Positions 49,175 through 59,855 of a stretch of DNA of 64,000 nucleotides are shown here, in pieces. Each line of letters begins with the position of its first letter. Within the stretch, counting starts at the first letter, position 1. The position numbers were made by a program, and so were the translations under genes. This DNA is from Stromatinia cepivora. Taxonomy: Eukaryota; Ascomycota; Leotiomycetes; Helotiales; Sclerotiniaceae. The stretch is from positions 744,001 through 808,000 of the forward strand of contig RCTD01000007.1 of assembly GCA_014898415.1 (NCBI GenBank). Reading direction: 5' to 3'. The notes beneath the pieces were generated by a model. The model was not told the DNA's origin. It saw nothing but the letters and a program-made list of their open reading frames with translations, and did no database searches.

Positions 49175-50381
49175 CTAGACGCGTTCCATTGAACGAACCG
49201 CCTTGCGCTGAGCCAAATACTCTGAGGATTTTAAGATTGTGGTAGCAGAGGACATTTTCCACCGATCTAGACCTAGAAGCAGCACCAGCAAGTCTTTCAA
49301 CTCTTTGGGGGCATCCATATCCTTCAACTGCTGCTCCAATAGGGCGATTTGGAGAAGAGGTTTCATATCCCTTGCCTTAGCGAACATCTCTTGCAGAGGA
49401 ATGTCCATCGGGGTTTTCCCTTCGACCAACTCCGGGAACCAGTTTGGATAGAGGCGCATCAATCGGGCAATTACCTCTGCGTCGGGGTAGTATGTTCCTG
49501 GTGGGAGCTCGTACACAAAAACGTCTTCCTTGAATAGCTTCAACAGCGTCATCCCAAGTGCCCAGATATCGGAGCAATGGAAGTAGCCTTTTCCTTAGAG
49601 GATTTCGGGAGCAGCTGAGCCACAAGCCCCACGGAGTCCGTCGGAAAAGCCGCCGTATGTCGCTGGGCCGCAGTTAGCATGGTAGTAGATGGACCAGCAG
49701 CGTGTACTTACCACACCCCAAATCTCCTAGCTTGACTTTAAACACGCCCGGGCCTGGGAAGTCGATCAGAATGTTGTCGGCCTTGATATCTGTAGTTGCT
49801 TAGTGATGATCAGATTGCCAAGGTTCTTTCGAGACAATCGTGACCGGAATTTCACAAGCTCTCGTCCCATTCGAGTCAAACCATCGTGTGCACGCAGGTA
49901 AGTCGAACAATATGAGGTCTTTCTTGTACTTCTTCAAATTGATTTCATATAGGTCTGCCTCCATCCATCCCAATGCGAGGTAAGGTGGGGGGTTGCCAAT
50001 ACCCTTGTCGCGGACCTCTGACATTGCTTCATCGTTAACCGTAGTATGACATCAAAAAGAGGCCGTATAAATTGGCATGATGAGACATTGGGCTTTAAGT
50101 ACTCATCTCGTTCGGTTATGAGAGTGGTTTGCATCGATGATGAAGGTGCTGTTTTGATGGCTGCCCTGGCTGGAAAGTTGATTTTACAGTTTGGATGGGT
50201 TGTGTTGTTAGGCGACGTACCATTTTGGAGCAAGCCCAGACGTATCCCCAAAAATTTCCGCCTTGAAGATATTGTTGATAGCCCATCCGCCGGGAAGATG
50301 CTCTGTTAGCCTGTACTGCCATTGTTTGCCGGTAGGAACCTGCCCGACATGAAGCGTAGGTGTAGATGCAGAAGAAGCCAT
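49175..50381 (-). pseudogene. Protein kinase pseudogene
   Basis: Remnant of a eukaryotic-type protein kinase domain on the minus strand. The start exon reads MASSASTPTLHVGQ and WQYRLTEHLPGGWAINNIFK (50381-50219), followed by ERDEYLKPNVSSCQFIRPLF, a hinge-like PPYLALGWMEADLYEI, the catalytic-loop remnant TDIKADNILIDFPGP, KVKLGDLGCG (DLG in place of DFG), then GSAAPEIL and GYFHCSDIWALGMTLLKLF and a C-lobe tail to 49175. The expected His before TDIKADN is not in frame. A TAA stop interrupts the activation-segment region at about 49597 (APEIL-stop-GKGYFHCSD), a position where a CAA-to-TAA change would explain it, and the stretch between the hinge and the catalytic loop (about 49800-49900) is frame-shifted. 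Some breaks could be introns, but the nonsense codon in a conserved exon and the frameshift make loss of function likely. Confidence 0.78.
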
Positions 50382-52599
50382 GGTTCTGATGAAGATTGTG
50401 GGACTGGGAGAAGATAAAAGACGCATAATATCCGGTTGTGATGAACTGGGCTGTGGATGATGATGAGAGGAAGGGAGTGATGAGAGTTCGCGGACAAATA
50501 TCCCCACAATATACATCACGTGACTGTACCCTCGGTCTTCTCCGCATGGCATGTAAAATTAGAACGTCGAGTAGCACGACAGGACTCACACCTCCTTCTT
50601 TAGGAAGATGAAGTCTCATAAGATTCATGCGGCAAGGATTCGACAGGGGAGCAAGCAGCGGGCGACTCTCTTCCTCCTCCACATATTATCCTCCAACCTA
50701 CTTCCAGCCTTCTCCATATCCTGTCTGCCTTGTCCCATCATCCTACCGCTACCCACGGCCCCCAAAAGCTACCCATAATCCCCGCTATCAAAGTCATTAT
50801 CATGCCAACACCGACCCGCCGGAGAGCCGTGAGCCTCGCCCATGCCTTGACAAGGTGTGAAGTGATGGAGGGGAAGGTGTGGGACGGGCGAGTCATACTA
50901 GTAAGAGATAAGAAGCATTTGGTTGAGGTAGCTGAGCTAGTGCTCCGCAAGGATGAGAGTTCGTACGGAAGCTACCTTCGTGAGGTCCAACGCGTTGGCG
51001 ACAGTGGTCTCGTCTTCCTCGTCGCTCTTGCATTGGGTAAATATACTGTCGCTAACATGAAAAAGGCCGATAAAAGCCAACTACCGAGCGGGATGAAGCA
51101 GCGAGGCTATGCCTCTGAAGCCCTCACGAAGCTCGTGGAGCAGTACTTTGCACGGCCCAGACACCATCTTGATCAGGACGGGGACCAGGCAGAATCACAG
51201 GAGCCACGACACAGGAGCACATGCAGCAATCAATAAACCATGAGACACCAGATGTTTCAGTCCCGACAATATGTCAAGCTGAGGGTCTATCCCGGCAAGC
51301 AGGTATAGTCATTATTTCACCCTGAAGAACCAACTGATGGCGCTTTGATGCTAACATGGAGCATGGCTCTAGGCTCGGGGATGGGGATGGGAACAGGACG
51401 CGTGTACAGGCTTACGCCTTTACACCTTCTTCGGATGGTGACAGAGATTCTCACCGATGAAGAGACGAACCTGGGGGAAATACTGCTCACAGAAACTAGC
51501 CATAACCACTCCTTCGCTACGATCACTATCTCGGACTCGCTCTGCCTGTACTTGCGGTAGAATGCCGAGCAAATCATGTGACCTTAACCGTAATCTCTTC
51601 TATATCGCGAGATCGGTGTGTGAACACGTGCTTTTACATGTGCCGTTGTGAGACATCTCAATGGCCCTGGGGACACTCCAGGTTCGTGGCGGAGAGAGGG
51701 ATATATGGATTGACCGTGCCTCCAGGCAAACCTTTGATCCTCCATGATTGTCATTATCTGTTTCGAGCAGCAATTCCTCACTAAATCTTCTCGAAGTCCA
51801 GTCCAGTCAAAACGCCTTCTTTCCACCTCTTCCCTATCTCGCTAACCCCTTTGTTCAGCAGCCATGTCCCGCTACGTTATTGGAAGGGTCAAGAACTTGG
51901 TCACCAACAAGACCATTGAAATCTACGTCGAAACGTACGGCCAGGATTACATCCGTCCAGACAGCATGATGATGGAAATTACTGATATGGCCTGACGTCA
52001 GATACTGGCCAGAGCCAAGGAAGCAATTGAAGAGAAACAGAATTTCCTCAATGCAGAGATCATGGCGAAGACAAACCGCCTGCCTCTACATCACGTAAGT
52101 AGTGATTCCGGCTTAAATATGACCACTCTTGCTAAATCACCGCAGGAACCCGGCCCATTCATCTTAGTCAATATAGGGAACCCCACCGGGACATTGATGC
52201 CGTTGACGAGAACGGCAACATAATTAAGAATGCTCACCTTATCAATGAGAGCAGCGCCCAGACAGTAAGAAATTGAAATAGACAGCTGCGTGGTTGAAAG
52301 TGTACTAATGCTTCGCGAACAGATGGCAAAGTAAGCTTCCTTTTTCCAAAGTGTTTGATCCATCTCCTTTCAGGTAGATGGACCAGCTTTGACGTATGAA
52401 GCATGTATGTGATTGATGTGGAGATGGAATGGTTGGATGCTTGGACTTGTAGGATGGACACTCTTCTACTCGATTCGTTGTGCTCTTGATGCATTTGTCT
52501 TTGCTGATTTATTGATCGATTATAATTAAAGTTTTCTTTCGATTCTGATATACTTGCTTGTATCGATATCCAAATAATAATAATTTTCTACTTCGGCAT
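50382..52599. other. Unclassified region with orphan open frames
   Basis: Accessory DNA between the kinase relic and the retrotransposon, less AT-rich than its surroundings. The best open frame is 50802-51236 (plus, listed separately). Another starts at 51864 (MSRYVIGRVKNLVTNKTIEI) and is stopped by TGA at about 51993, after which an Ala/Lys/Glu-rich stretch continues in frame (RQILARAKEAIEEKQNF); it may be a broken gene. No family was recognised. Confidence 0.4.
50802..51236 (+). CDS. Hypothetical protein, unclassified
   Basis: An intact frame of 144 aa with no family I recognise. It starts at an ATG (MPTPTRRRAVSLAHALTRCE) inside a longer open frame. The core EGKVWDGRVILVRDKKHLVE, VAELVLRKDESSYGSYLREV and GDSGLVFLVALALGKYTVAN looks like a folded alpha/beta segment and has coding-like composition. 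The C-terminus is hydrophilic. It lies amid pseudogenes and could itself be a fragment. Alternatively it is a chance frame in comparatively GC-rich DNA. Confidence 0.4.
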   Translation: MPTPTRRRAVSLAHALTRCEVMEGKVWDGRVILVRDKKHLVEVAELVLRKDESSYGSYLREVQRVGDSGLVFLVALALGKYTVANMKKADKSQLPSGMKQRGYASEALTKLVEQYFARPRHHLDQDGDQAESQEPRHRSTCSNQ

Positions 52600-52825
52600 T
52601 CCAAGGTTGAAGCACCAATTGGTACCCGCAGTAGGACCCCAACCTTCAGATTTGTCCACATATAAAACCGGTGGAAAAATTGTCGTTGGAGATTTTGTTC
52701 AAAAAGGAAGGTGTTCCGAATGCCGTACGGAATTCTGTCTTAGTTTTAAACATTTCGACGGCCGAGGACATGCCTTCTTCGTACAATATGGAAGGATTTG
52801 GGAAATGAACCACACAAAACAATGA
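52600..52825 (+). pseudogene. C-terminal fragment of a fungal hypothetical protein
   Basis: The frame reads GGKIVVGDFVQKGRCSECRT then EFCLSFKHFDGRGHAFFVQY and stops after IWEMNHTKQ. The CxxC pair followed by TEF/..FDGxGxAFFV resembles the C-terminus of a large group of Sclerotiniaceae-type hypothetical (often F-box-associated) proteins. The rest of such a gene is not visible upstream, and the retrotransposon begins 47 bp downstream. I treat it as a truncated relic; the family link is from memory of the motif style and is tentative. Confidence 0.4.
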
Positions 52826-52866
52826 TGCAGTTGTTCGAATCGGTTAAAAGACATGAATCGAGGGAC

Positions 52867-52871
52867 CCATG
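52867..52871. repeat. Target-site duplication CCATG (left)
   Basis: Five bases immediately outside the left LTR, identical to 59687-59691 on the right. A 5-bp duplication is usual for Ty3/Gypsy integration. Confidence 0.85.
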
Positions 52872-53117
52872 TGTGACAAGGGGATATAGCTTGAAGGTTT
52901 GTGGTATTCAACTAATAATCTTTTTAGGGTTCCTAAGGACTCTTGATTTCTTTTTCCCTTATTAAAAGGAGAAAATGATCCATTTATATATACAATTTCT
53001 ATGGAACTACAGACTATAATTTCCATAAGCTAAATTCATCTTGAAAAGAATATCTGATATAGTATTATATTAGTATATTCCGAACTATATACTTTCAATC
53101 CATTGATTTATATAATA
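52872..53117. repeat. Left LTR
   Basis: 246 bp, alignable along its whole length to 59440-59686. Its outer (left) 35 bp keep G and C (TGTGACAAGGGGATATAGCT), while its inner end is converted to A/T. The start TG is canonical. Confidence 0.9.
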
Positions 53118-56100
53118 TTACTTTTTCTCTTTTCAAAACTCGTTCCGAGTCGTTTTATTCTTTTTAATCTTGAGATCTTTGTTTTACTTTTTTAATTATT
53201 GGTTTATTAGGAAATCAGAGATGAAATTCTAATATTATCCTTTTAGCTTTGTTTTTATAGAAATATGTATAGGATTCCCAAATCTAATATTTTTTGGTTA
53301 ACTATCCTTTCTATTTAACTAAATACTTCATATTGCTTTCGATTTCGATGAAATTTATAATTTCTTTAACCGAGTATTTTGGTTCAATTGAATCTATTTT
53401 TCGCAGGATCTAATTAGGGTTAAAGAGTTTCTGATTATCAGTGCGATAGAGTTCAATAAGAAAAATATAAAAAAAATTATGGATTCTCTATCCCTTAAAT
53501 AATATGAATCTAATAGTGGTAAAGGAGATTACTTTTTGGATTTTAAAGGGATCTTATATTTTCTTGTTTAGTTTCTTAATAGGCTTTTTGATTTTAATGT
53601 TCTTAGTATTCAGTATTATTAATTATCCTTTCTTGTATTCTGGAGTATACTTTCTTTTCTTATTTGTTTATTCTTTTATTCGATATTGATTCTTTTTTAG
53701 TTGCTGTTTGGCTTCTTTATATATTTGTATTATCCAATGAGTGTATAATTGATTATCAGGGTTTTGCGAATTAGTAGTGGAGGGGTTGGTTGTTATAAGG
53801 TTGTAGCTGTAGTTAATATAGAAAGGTGATATGCTGGTTATCGATGAGATAGTATTATTGTATATGAATTTGGTTGTAGTTAAAAGATCTTTTCAGTTTG
53901 ATATTTTGTAATTGATAAAGGTTTTTAAATAGATTTCAAGAATTTGATTGAAGTGTTTTATCTGATTATCAGTTTGGGGGCAAAAGGATATACTCACTCT
54001 TGACTTGATCTCTATTAGCTTAAGGAAATCCCCTTATAATTTAAAAATGAATCTTGAATCACAATTGGATACAATATCTATTGATACATTATATAACCGC
54101 CAATAAATTCGAACGAAGATCTTGATAAGATTCTTCGATTTCTTTTTGTTCATCTTTAATAGAACGAAATAAGCTATCTTGATAAAGGGATCGATTATAA
54201 TTCAAATTGAATTATAATCATTAGATAAGGATAAATCTATAATGAAATCCATTATAATTATATATCAAAGTTTGTAATAGAGTTCAATGAATTAAAACTT
54301 TCTATATACTCTATACTTTGGGGTTTTATTTCTTTAGCATTCGAGATATTCAATGATATAGGCTCTGATAGATTCTTCAAATTTCGGTTATCAGAAGTTC
54401 CGGGTGATGAACTTTATTATTTTATTTGAATTTATATAACTAACGATTTTTATATTATATTCTAACTCGAAGATACTTTTATAAAGATTTATTGGGATCT
54501 ATAAACAGTTCTTACGATACAGAAATCCATTTATTAGTATTATATTTTTATTGGGGTTTATAATTTGTTTTTAGTATTCGGGATCTTATCTATTTGCTTT
54601 TCTTATTTCTTTAATGAAATCTGGAAGTTATTTAGGCGTTGGTATATTGTTTATTTGTATTAATATTATTAATATTATAGATTTAATTGATTTAGAAAAG
54701 TGTTTTGGGTTTAAGATCATTGTAATCGATTGATCTTCGTTTCTCTTTTTATCAGGTTTGTGTTATAGGAGATGAAAGAGAATGTTTATTTTATTATTAA
54801 GTTTGTTAGGTCTATAGTAAATAATAAATCAGTATATTGATAATAATTCAGTTTATCTTGTTTGTTTTCTATTAAGGATCTTTATTGTTGTAAAATAGAT
54901 TAGGTTTTGGTGATTTGAATAGATTTCAATATGGTATTCGGTTTCTTCTAGGTATTAATATTATCTTGAAAGACAATCTATTATAGCTAGTAATTCTTTA
55001 TTATAAATCTCATAGTTCATTTTTGCTGATTATAATTTTCGGGAATAGAAAATTATAGAATGCATTTTGCTATTGTTACCAAATTATAAGAGTACTTTTC
55101 TTAAGGCAAAATCGGATGTATTTGTTTCTAAAATAATATACTTTTTTAGATCAAAGTGTATAAGGATAAATGCTAAAGCGAATCTTTTTTTAAAAAGTTC
55201 GAAGATTTGATTTATCTTATTGGTCTATTTCCAATCCTTTTTGTTGATTTTGTTGATATCTATCATTAGTTTGATAACAATAGAGAATCCATTGATAAAG
55301 TGTTGGTAGAAGTTTGCAAAATCTATGAACTATTGGTATTCTTTTAAGGATTGTGGGATCTTTTAGTTTTGGATATATTTTATCTTGTTAGCCGACATTT
55401 TAATTTCTTCGGGGTCAATGTCGAATCCCAAAAATTCTATGTTTTGGGTTTTTCAATGGTATTTCTTTAGTATTATTACAAGATTGTAAGTAGATAAACA
55501 TTTTAGTATTTCGATAATGATTCAATTGTATTCTTTTATTGTTTCAGTATAGATAAGGATATTGTTAAGGTAGATTAGGATATTAGTATTAAGGAGGTTA
55601 TAGAAGATATTGTTTATTATATTTTGGAATATAGCTGGAGTATTGATTAGTTTTATAAGTATAATCTGGTATTTAAAAAGACTATATTTATAGCGAAAGG
55701 TTGTTTTTCATTTATATCCTTTTTTGATTCGGATGAAATAAAATCTAGATTTCAAATCGATTTTAATGAATTATCGAATTATATTTAATCTGTTTTGTAA
55801 TTTATTGATAAAAGGAATAAAGTATTTGATTGGAATTGTAATTTTATTGATGCTTCGATAGTCCATAATGGATTGTAGAGGATCTTCAGGATTTAGTTTA
55901 TCGACAAATATGAGAACAGTATTACATTTCAAGGTAAAGGGTTTGATTTTTTTGCATTTTAGTATATCATTCAGTCAAGGTTTAAGTATATCAATTTCAT
56001 AGATAATCATTGTATATAATGATCCTTAGAATGGAATGGTTCCTTTTTGTAGATCTATAGTATGGTCTTATAGTTGGTGATTTGGAAGGCAGAGTATAGT

Positions 56101-59100
56101 TTTCTTGTTCATTATGGAAAAGAAGGTTCGGAATTCTTCTAAAACCAGATCTTCTGGATTGATTTTTTGATTTATAGAACCAATAGAAGTCTTATAAACA
56201 CAATCCCGATATTTAATCGAATCGAACCTTATTGAGTTTTTTGGATTAAAGAAATTGAAGGGAGGATATTATTCTAATCATTATTGAAGAAGAATAACAT
56301 TACAATTATCATTTAGCTTAAAGATTTCGAACACAATCTGTAAGAAATATTTGCTATATTATATTATCAATCCTAAAGTATAATTCTTTTTATTGTTAGC
56401 AATGATCGAATCATCAAAAGCAATTATGAGTCGAGGCATTTCTCTTTCCTTGATGAGGACTCCTTATTCGAAAATTCGTTCAAGGGATAGTACAGGAATA
56501 ATGCTTTCTGAATCGAATAATACCCAAATATTCTTTCTATCATTGAGATATAGAATTATCAGAATGATAGATCGTAATCCTGCTAGTAATTCGAATCTCA
56601 GTCTTTTGATATCTAAATCTTCTTCGATAGTTTTTCGTTTAGTTACAAATACTCTTTTACATTCACCTTTAGAGGATCTGAATCTATATAATGATGAATA
56701 GGATCCGTTTAAAAATTCTGATTAGAGTTATCAACTTTTGTGAACTTATAATTTATATTTGAAATGATATCTATAGTTATAATATCAATACGAATTTTCT
56801 TTTGAAATTGACTGAGTTTATTCTTTTTCCATTTTTTTTTAATAATTGATACTTTAACCGGAATTGAAAGATCTTTTCCTTTGATATTCTTTCTAACAAA
56901 GTATTCCAGAGTATAATGATTATTACAATTATATTATTAATAATCGACCTTATCTTTCTTGTATTAATCAATATCATTTTGATTAATACTTTAAAATACT
57001 TTCTTTGAAGTTTATTATTTTTTGTTTTTTGTAAATAAAATCTTTTTCTATTTGTCATTTTTTTTTGAGAATAAATTTTAATCTTAATTAGAATAGGTAT
57101 CAATTTAGCCTTTAATCTCTTGTTAATTCGATCTCGAATACTTCATTTTCGAAATGAACCCATCTTTTCCCAACAGATTTAAATCCGGATTAACAAATAT
57201 ATTCTTATAAATCTGCTTTATTTCTTGAATAATAGAAATGAAATCTTTATCTATTGTAAGTATTCCCTTCAAATATAAATAGATTAAACATAAAATATCG
57301 AAGGGAATGATACGAATAATATAATACTGAAATATAATCCCAGATTATTATACGATTTCGTTGAAATCAAGAAACTCGGTCAAGTATTATACAATGTCTC
57401 CATTGTATTTAAATCTTTGTATTTTCTCAATATTGCAATAAGCTTCTGCATTATCCTTGAAACAATCCTTAAAAACTTAAACATATCTGTTTTATCTATC
57501 GATCAGAATTATATATTTAATTTGGTTAACTCTTTATTAATATCAAAATTGGGCTTTATTAGTAAACAAAAAACCGATCCAATTAATACAATAATAATCA
57601 TACAGAAAGCTTTCTTTATAGATCTCTAAATAGAATTCGATTTTCATCCATTATAACCTGAACTTGGATAAATCCTTTCCATCATAAATAGGAGATTTAT
57701 TCAGATGAATAGGATTGATAAAAGAGGTAATCTGTAATAATCTAATCAGTTATTCGAAAGTTCGAATAAGATAATCTTTTATGTTTTAGGGATAGAAATT
57801 ATTTCAATTAAAATCATTATAGGGAAGTCTTTTTGGTAGACCATAAGGCGAATTATAAAGAGACAAGTTATCGTTATTATTATTATTATTATCATCGGGA
57901 TCAAAACTAGATTCTTTTATTGTTCATTTTGATAGGAGTTTTCCATTATTGTTATTTTTGTTATTTGTAATGAATTCAATTTGCATTATATTGAATTGAG
58001 CTTTAATGGCTTTAGCAGTATGATAGATTTGATTGCGGAATAGATCGTTATTGGATAAGTTCTATCGAATATAAGATTCAGAGTTAGAATAAATTGATAG
58101 AACGTGATTAGTTTTGATTGGTATAATACTATGGAAGAGAGATTCTTGAGAAATCTCAATACTTATTCGAAATTCGGAAGATTGTAAAGCAGTTTTCTTA
58201 TTAAGAGAATAAAAGATAGATTCGATATCGATTGAACAAATAACCAATTTCTGGTTTTATAGTTTAATTAGGAAATCGCAAATATAAACCTTGAGGTCTT
58301 CAATTTAATATTGTAATTATTCATCGATATAAACAGAATCCAAATGTTCTCGAACAAGGAGGTCTGAGATCTGGATTTCCTTAATTCCAATCCAATTGAT
58401 AATATTTTATTGGAATTCCTTTTATCGTTTTAATTCCTTATTGAAGCTTTTCAGAATATTATAATAAAAATGGGCTACTTTCTGAAACTTAAGGATAACA
58501 CTTTATTTGATCTGATCCTTTTGAATGAATTATATTACAATACCCTATACTTTCTTGAAAAAGATATAGATGGATTCTTCGGCATATTATTGAAATTGTT
58601 GAATCTGGATTTTAATAACTTCTATATTAATTTAATATATATATACTATAATCTTATAATCTTATCGGACCTTATTATAATGAATCCTAAGCTTGGCAAA
58701 ATTATTGTATTGATTAGCATTGATATTAATTGAAAAAATAGTTATTGTTATAAATACTTTTTATATATAGTAATATATATAGATCATCCAATCTGGAGGA
58801 TTATTAATGATAATATCGGTAGAAATAAAATCGGGGGCATTATTTATAACGATTTCGAAGAAAGATAGAATAAAGAAGACAAACTATTGTTATTCTTCAA
58901 TAGAAGCCAGGCCAACAACGGAGCGGTATAAACTAAACATTTTGAAAGATATATCTTCTTCTTTACTGTTTTTATCTTCGTTACTTTCTTCTTCATTATA
59001 ATTTAGATTTTCAATAATTTCATTATTAAACTTTACTTTAAAGATTTATTGTTATTAAAGGATTTATAATTTTTAAAATTATTATTATTAAAGTTATACA

Positions 59101-59439
59101 AATTTTACAAATTGTATTTATATAATGGATTTTTCCTCAGACTGAAAAATAGAATAGGTTTGATTAGGTAGGGCCTAAAAAGGGATAATAATTCCTGAAG
59201 CCTTTTTTGGCTTGTTATTGATAATATTGATAAATTTAAATAAAAAAGTAAAAGGAGAAATAATAAAGGTATTTGCTTTTTGTACAATTGATTTATCTAA
59301 TATAAAGTAATAGTGGAACGATTTTGTACAGGGAAATTGAATAACTGTAATAGATTTATATATAATTTAACTGTTCTACCTAAATATAATATAAATAGAA
59401 TCAATTATATAAAGGATTTCGAAAATAAAAAGATTATAA

Positions 59440-59686
59440 TATAATAAAGAGATATAATTTGAAGATTTATAGTATTCAATTAATAATCTTTTTAAAGTTT
59501 TTAAAGATTCTTGATTTCTTTTTTCCCTTATTAAAAGAAGAAAATGGTTCATTTATATATACAATTTCTATAGAACTATAGATTGTAATTTCTATAGATT
59601 AAACTCATCTTGAAAAGGATATCTGACGTAACGCTACACTGGCATATTCCGAGCCACGTGCTTTCAATCTATTGGTCCGTGTGACA
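59440..59686. repeat. Right LTR
   Basis: 247 bp, the partner of 52872-53117. Here the pattern is mirrored: the inner (left) end is A/T-converted (TATAATAAAGAGATATAATT), while the outer 65 bp keep G/C (CGTAACGC, GAGCCACGTGC, GTCCGTGTGACA). As the element reads on the minus strand, this is its 5' LTR. Confidence 0.9.
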
Positions 59687-59691
59687 CCATG
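59687..59691. repeat. Target-site duplication CCATG (right)
   Basis: Exact copy of 52867-52871 directly after the right LTR. Confidence 0.85.
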
Positions 59692-59855
59692 GGCTTACAT
59701 ATTTGGCTGCTCATAGGCTGCAGGCTGCGCAGAAATAACCCACAACCCACAGGTACCCACAAATAATCCGCCCTGTAGATTATCCATTGAGATTTTAAAA
59801 TAATCCGCCCCGCCCCGCATAAATTATCCACAGGAAGAATTTCTAGCTCCCTTAG
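59692..59855. repeat. Short repeat-like spacer
   Basis: Contains recurring words AATAATCCGCCC, TAACCCACAACCCACA and ATTATCCA in loose tandem. It has no coding potential and looks like low-complexity, repeat-derived DNA between the retrotransposon and the hydrolase relic. Confidence 0.5.

Larger units (their letters stand above)
52872..59686 (-). mobile_element. RIP-degraded Ty3/Gypsy LTR retrotransposon, full length
   Basis: A complete element of 6,815 bp bounded by LTRs of 246 and 247 bp that begin TGTGACA and end (T)GTGACA before RIP, flanked by an exact 5-bp duplication CCATG (52867-52871 and 59687-59691). Coding strand is minus. In order from right to left I read remnants of reverse transcriptase (DYRSINKITI-like block near 55870; YLDD degraded to YLNN at 55561-55572; FLGFDIDPEEIKMS near 55400), RNase H (TDASD-like block degraded to TNTSD near 55110; SAKMNYEIYNKELLAI near 54980) and integrase core (PQTD motif near 53965; then YNN and SPFY near 53820). 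RT-RNaseH-integrase order assigns it to Ty3/Gypsy. The interior is extremely AT-rich with stops in every frame. Aligned LTR differences are almost all G/A or C/T. No functional ORF remains; gag and protease (57-59.4 kb) are unreadable. Confidence 0.93.

Noticed and set aside
56393..59001. Open frames within the AT-rich block (56393-56701, 57417-57629, 58470-58733 and others)
   Set aside because: They are Ile/Asn/Lys/Leu-rich by-products of AT conversion inside the retrotransposon and lie mostly on the non-coding strand.
52872..59686. Nuclear copy of mitochondrial DNA, suggested by extreme AT content
   Set aside because: LTRs, the target-site duplication and RT/RNase H/integrase motifs on the minus strand explain the block; no mitochondrial gene was recognised.
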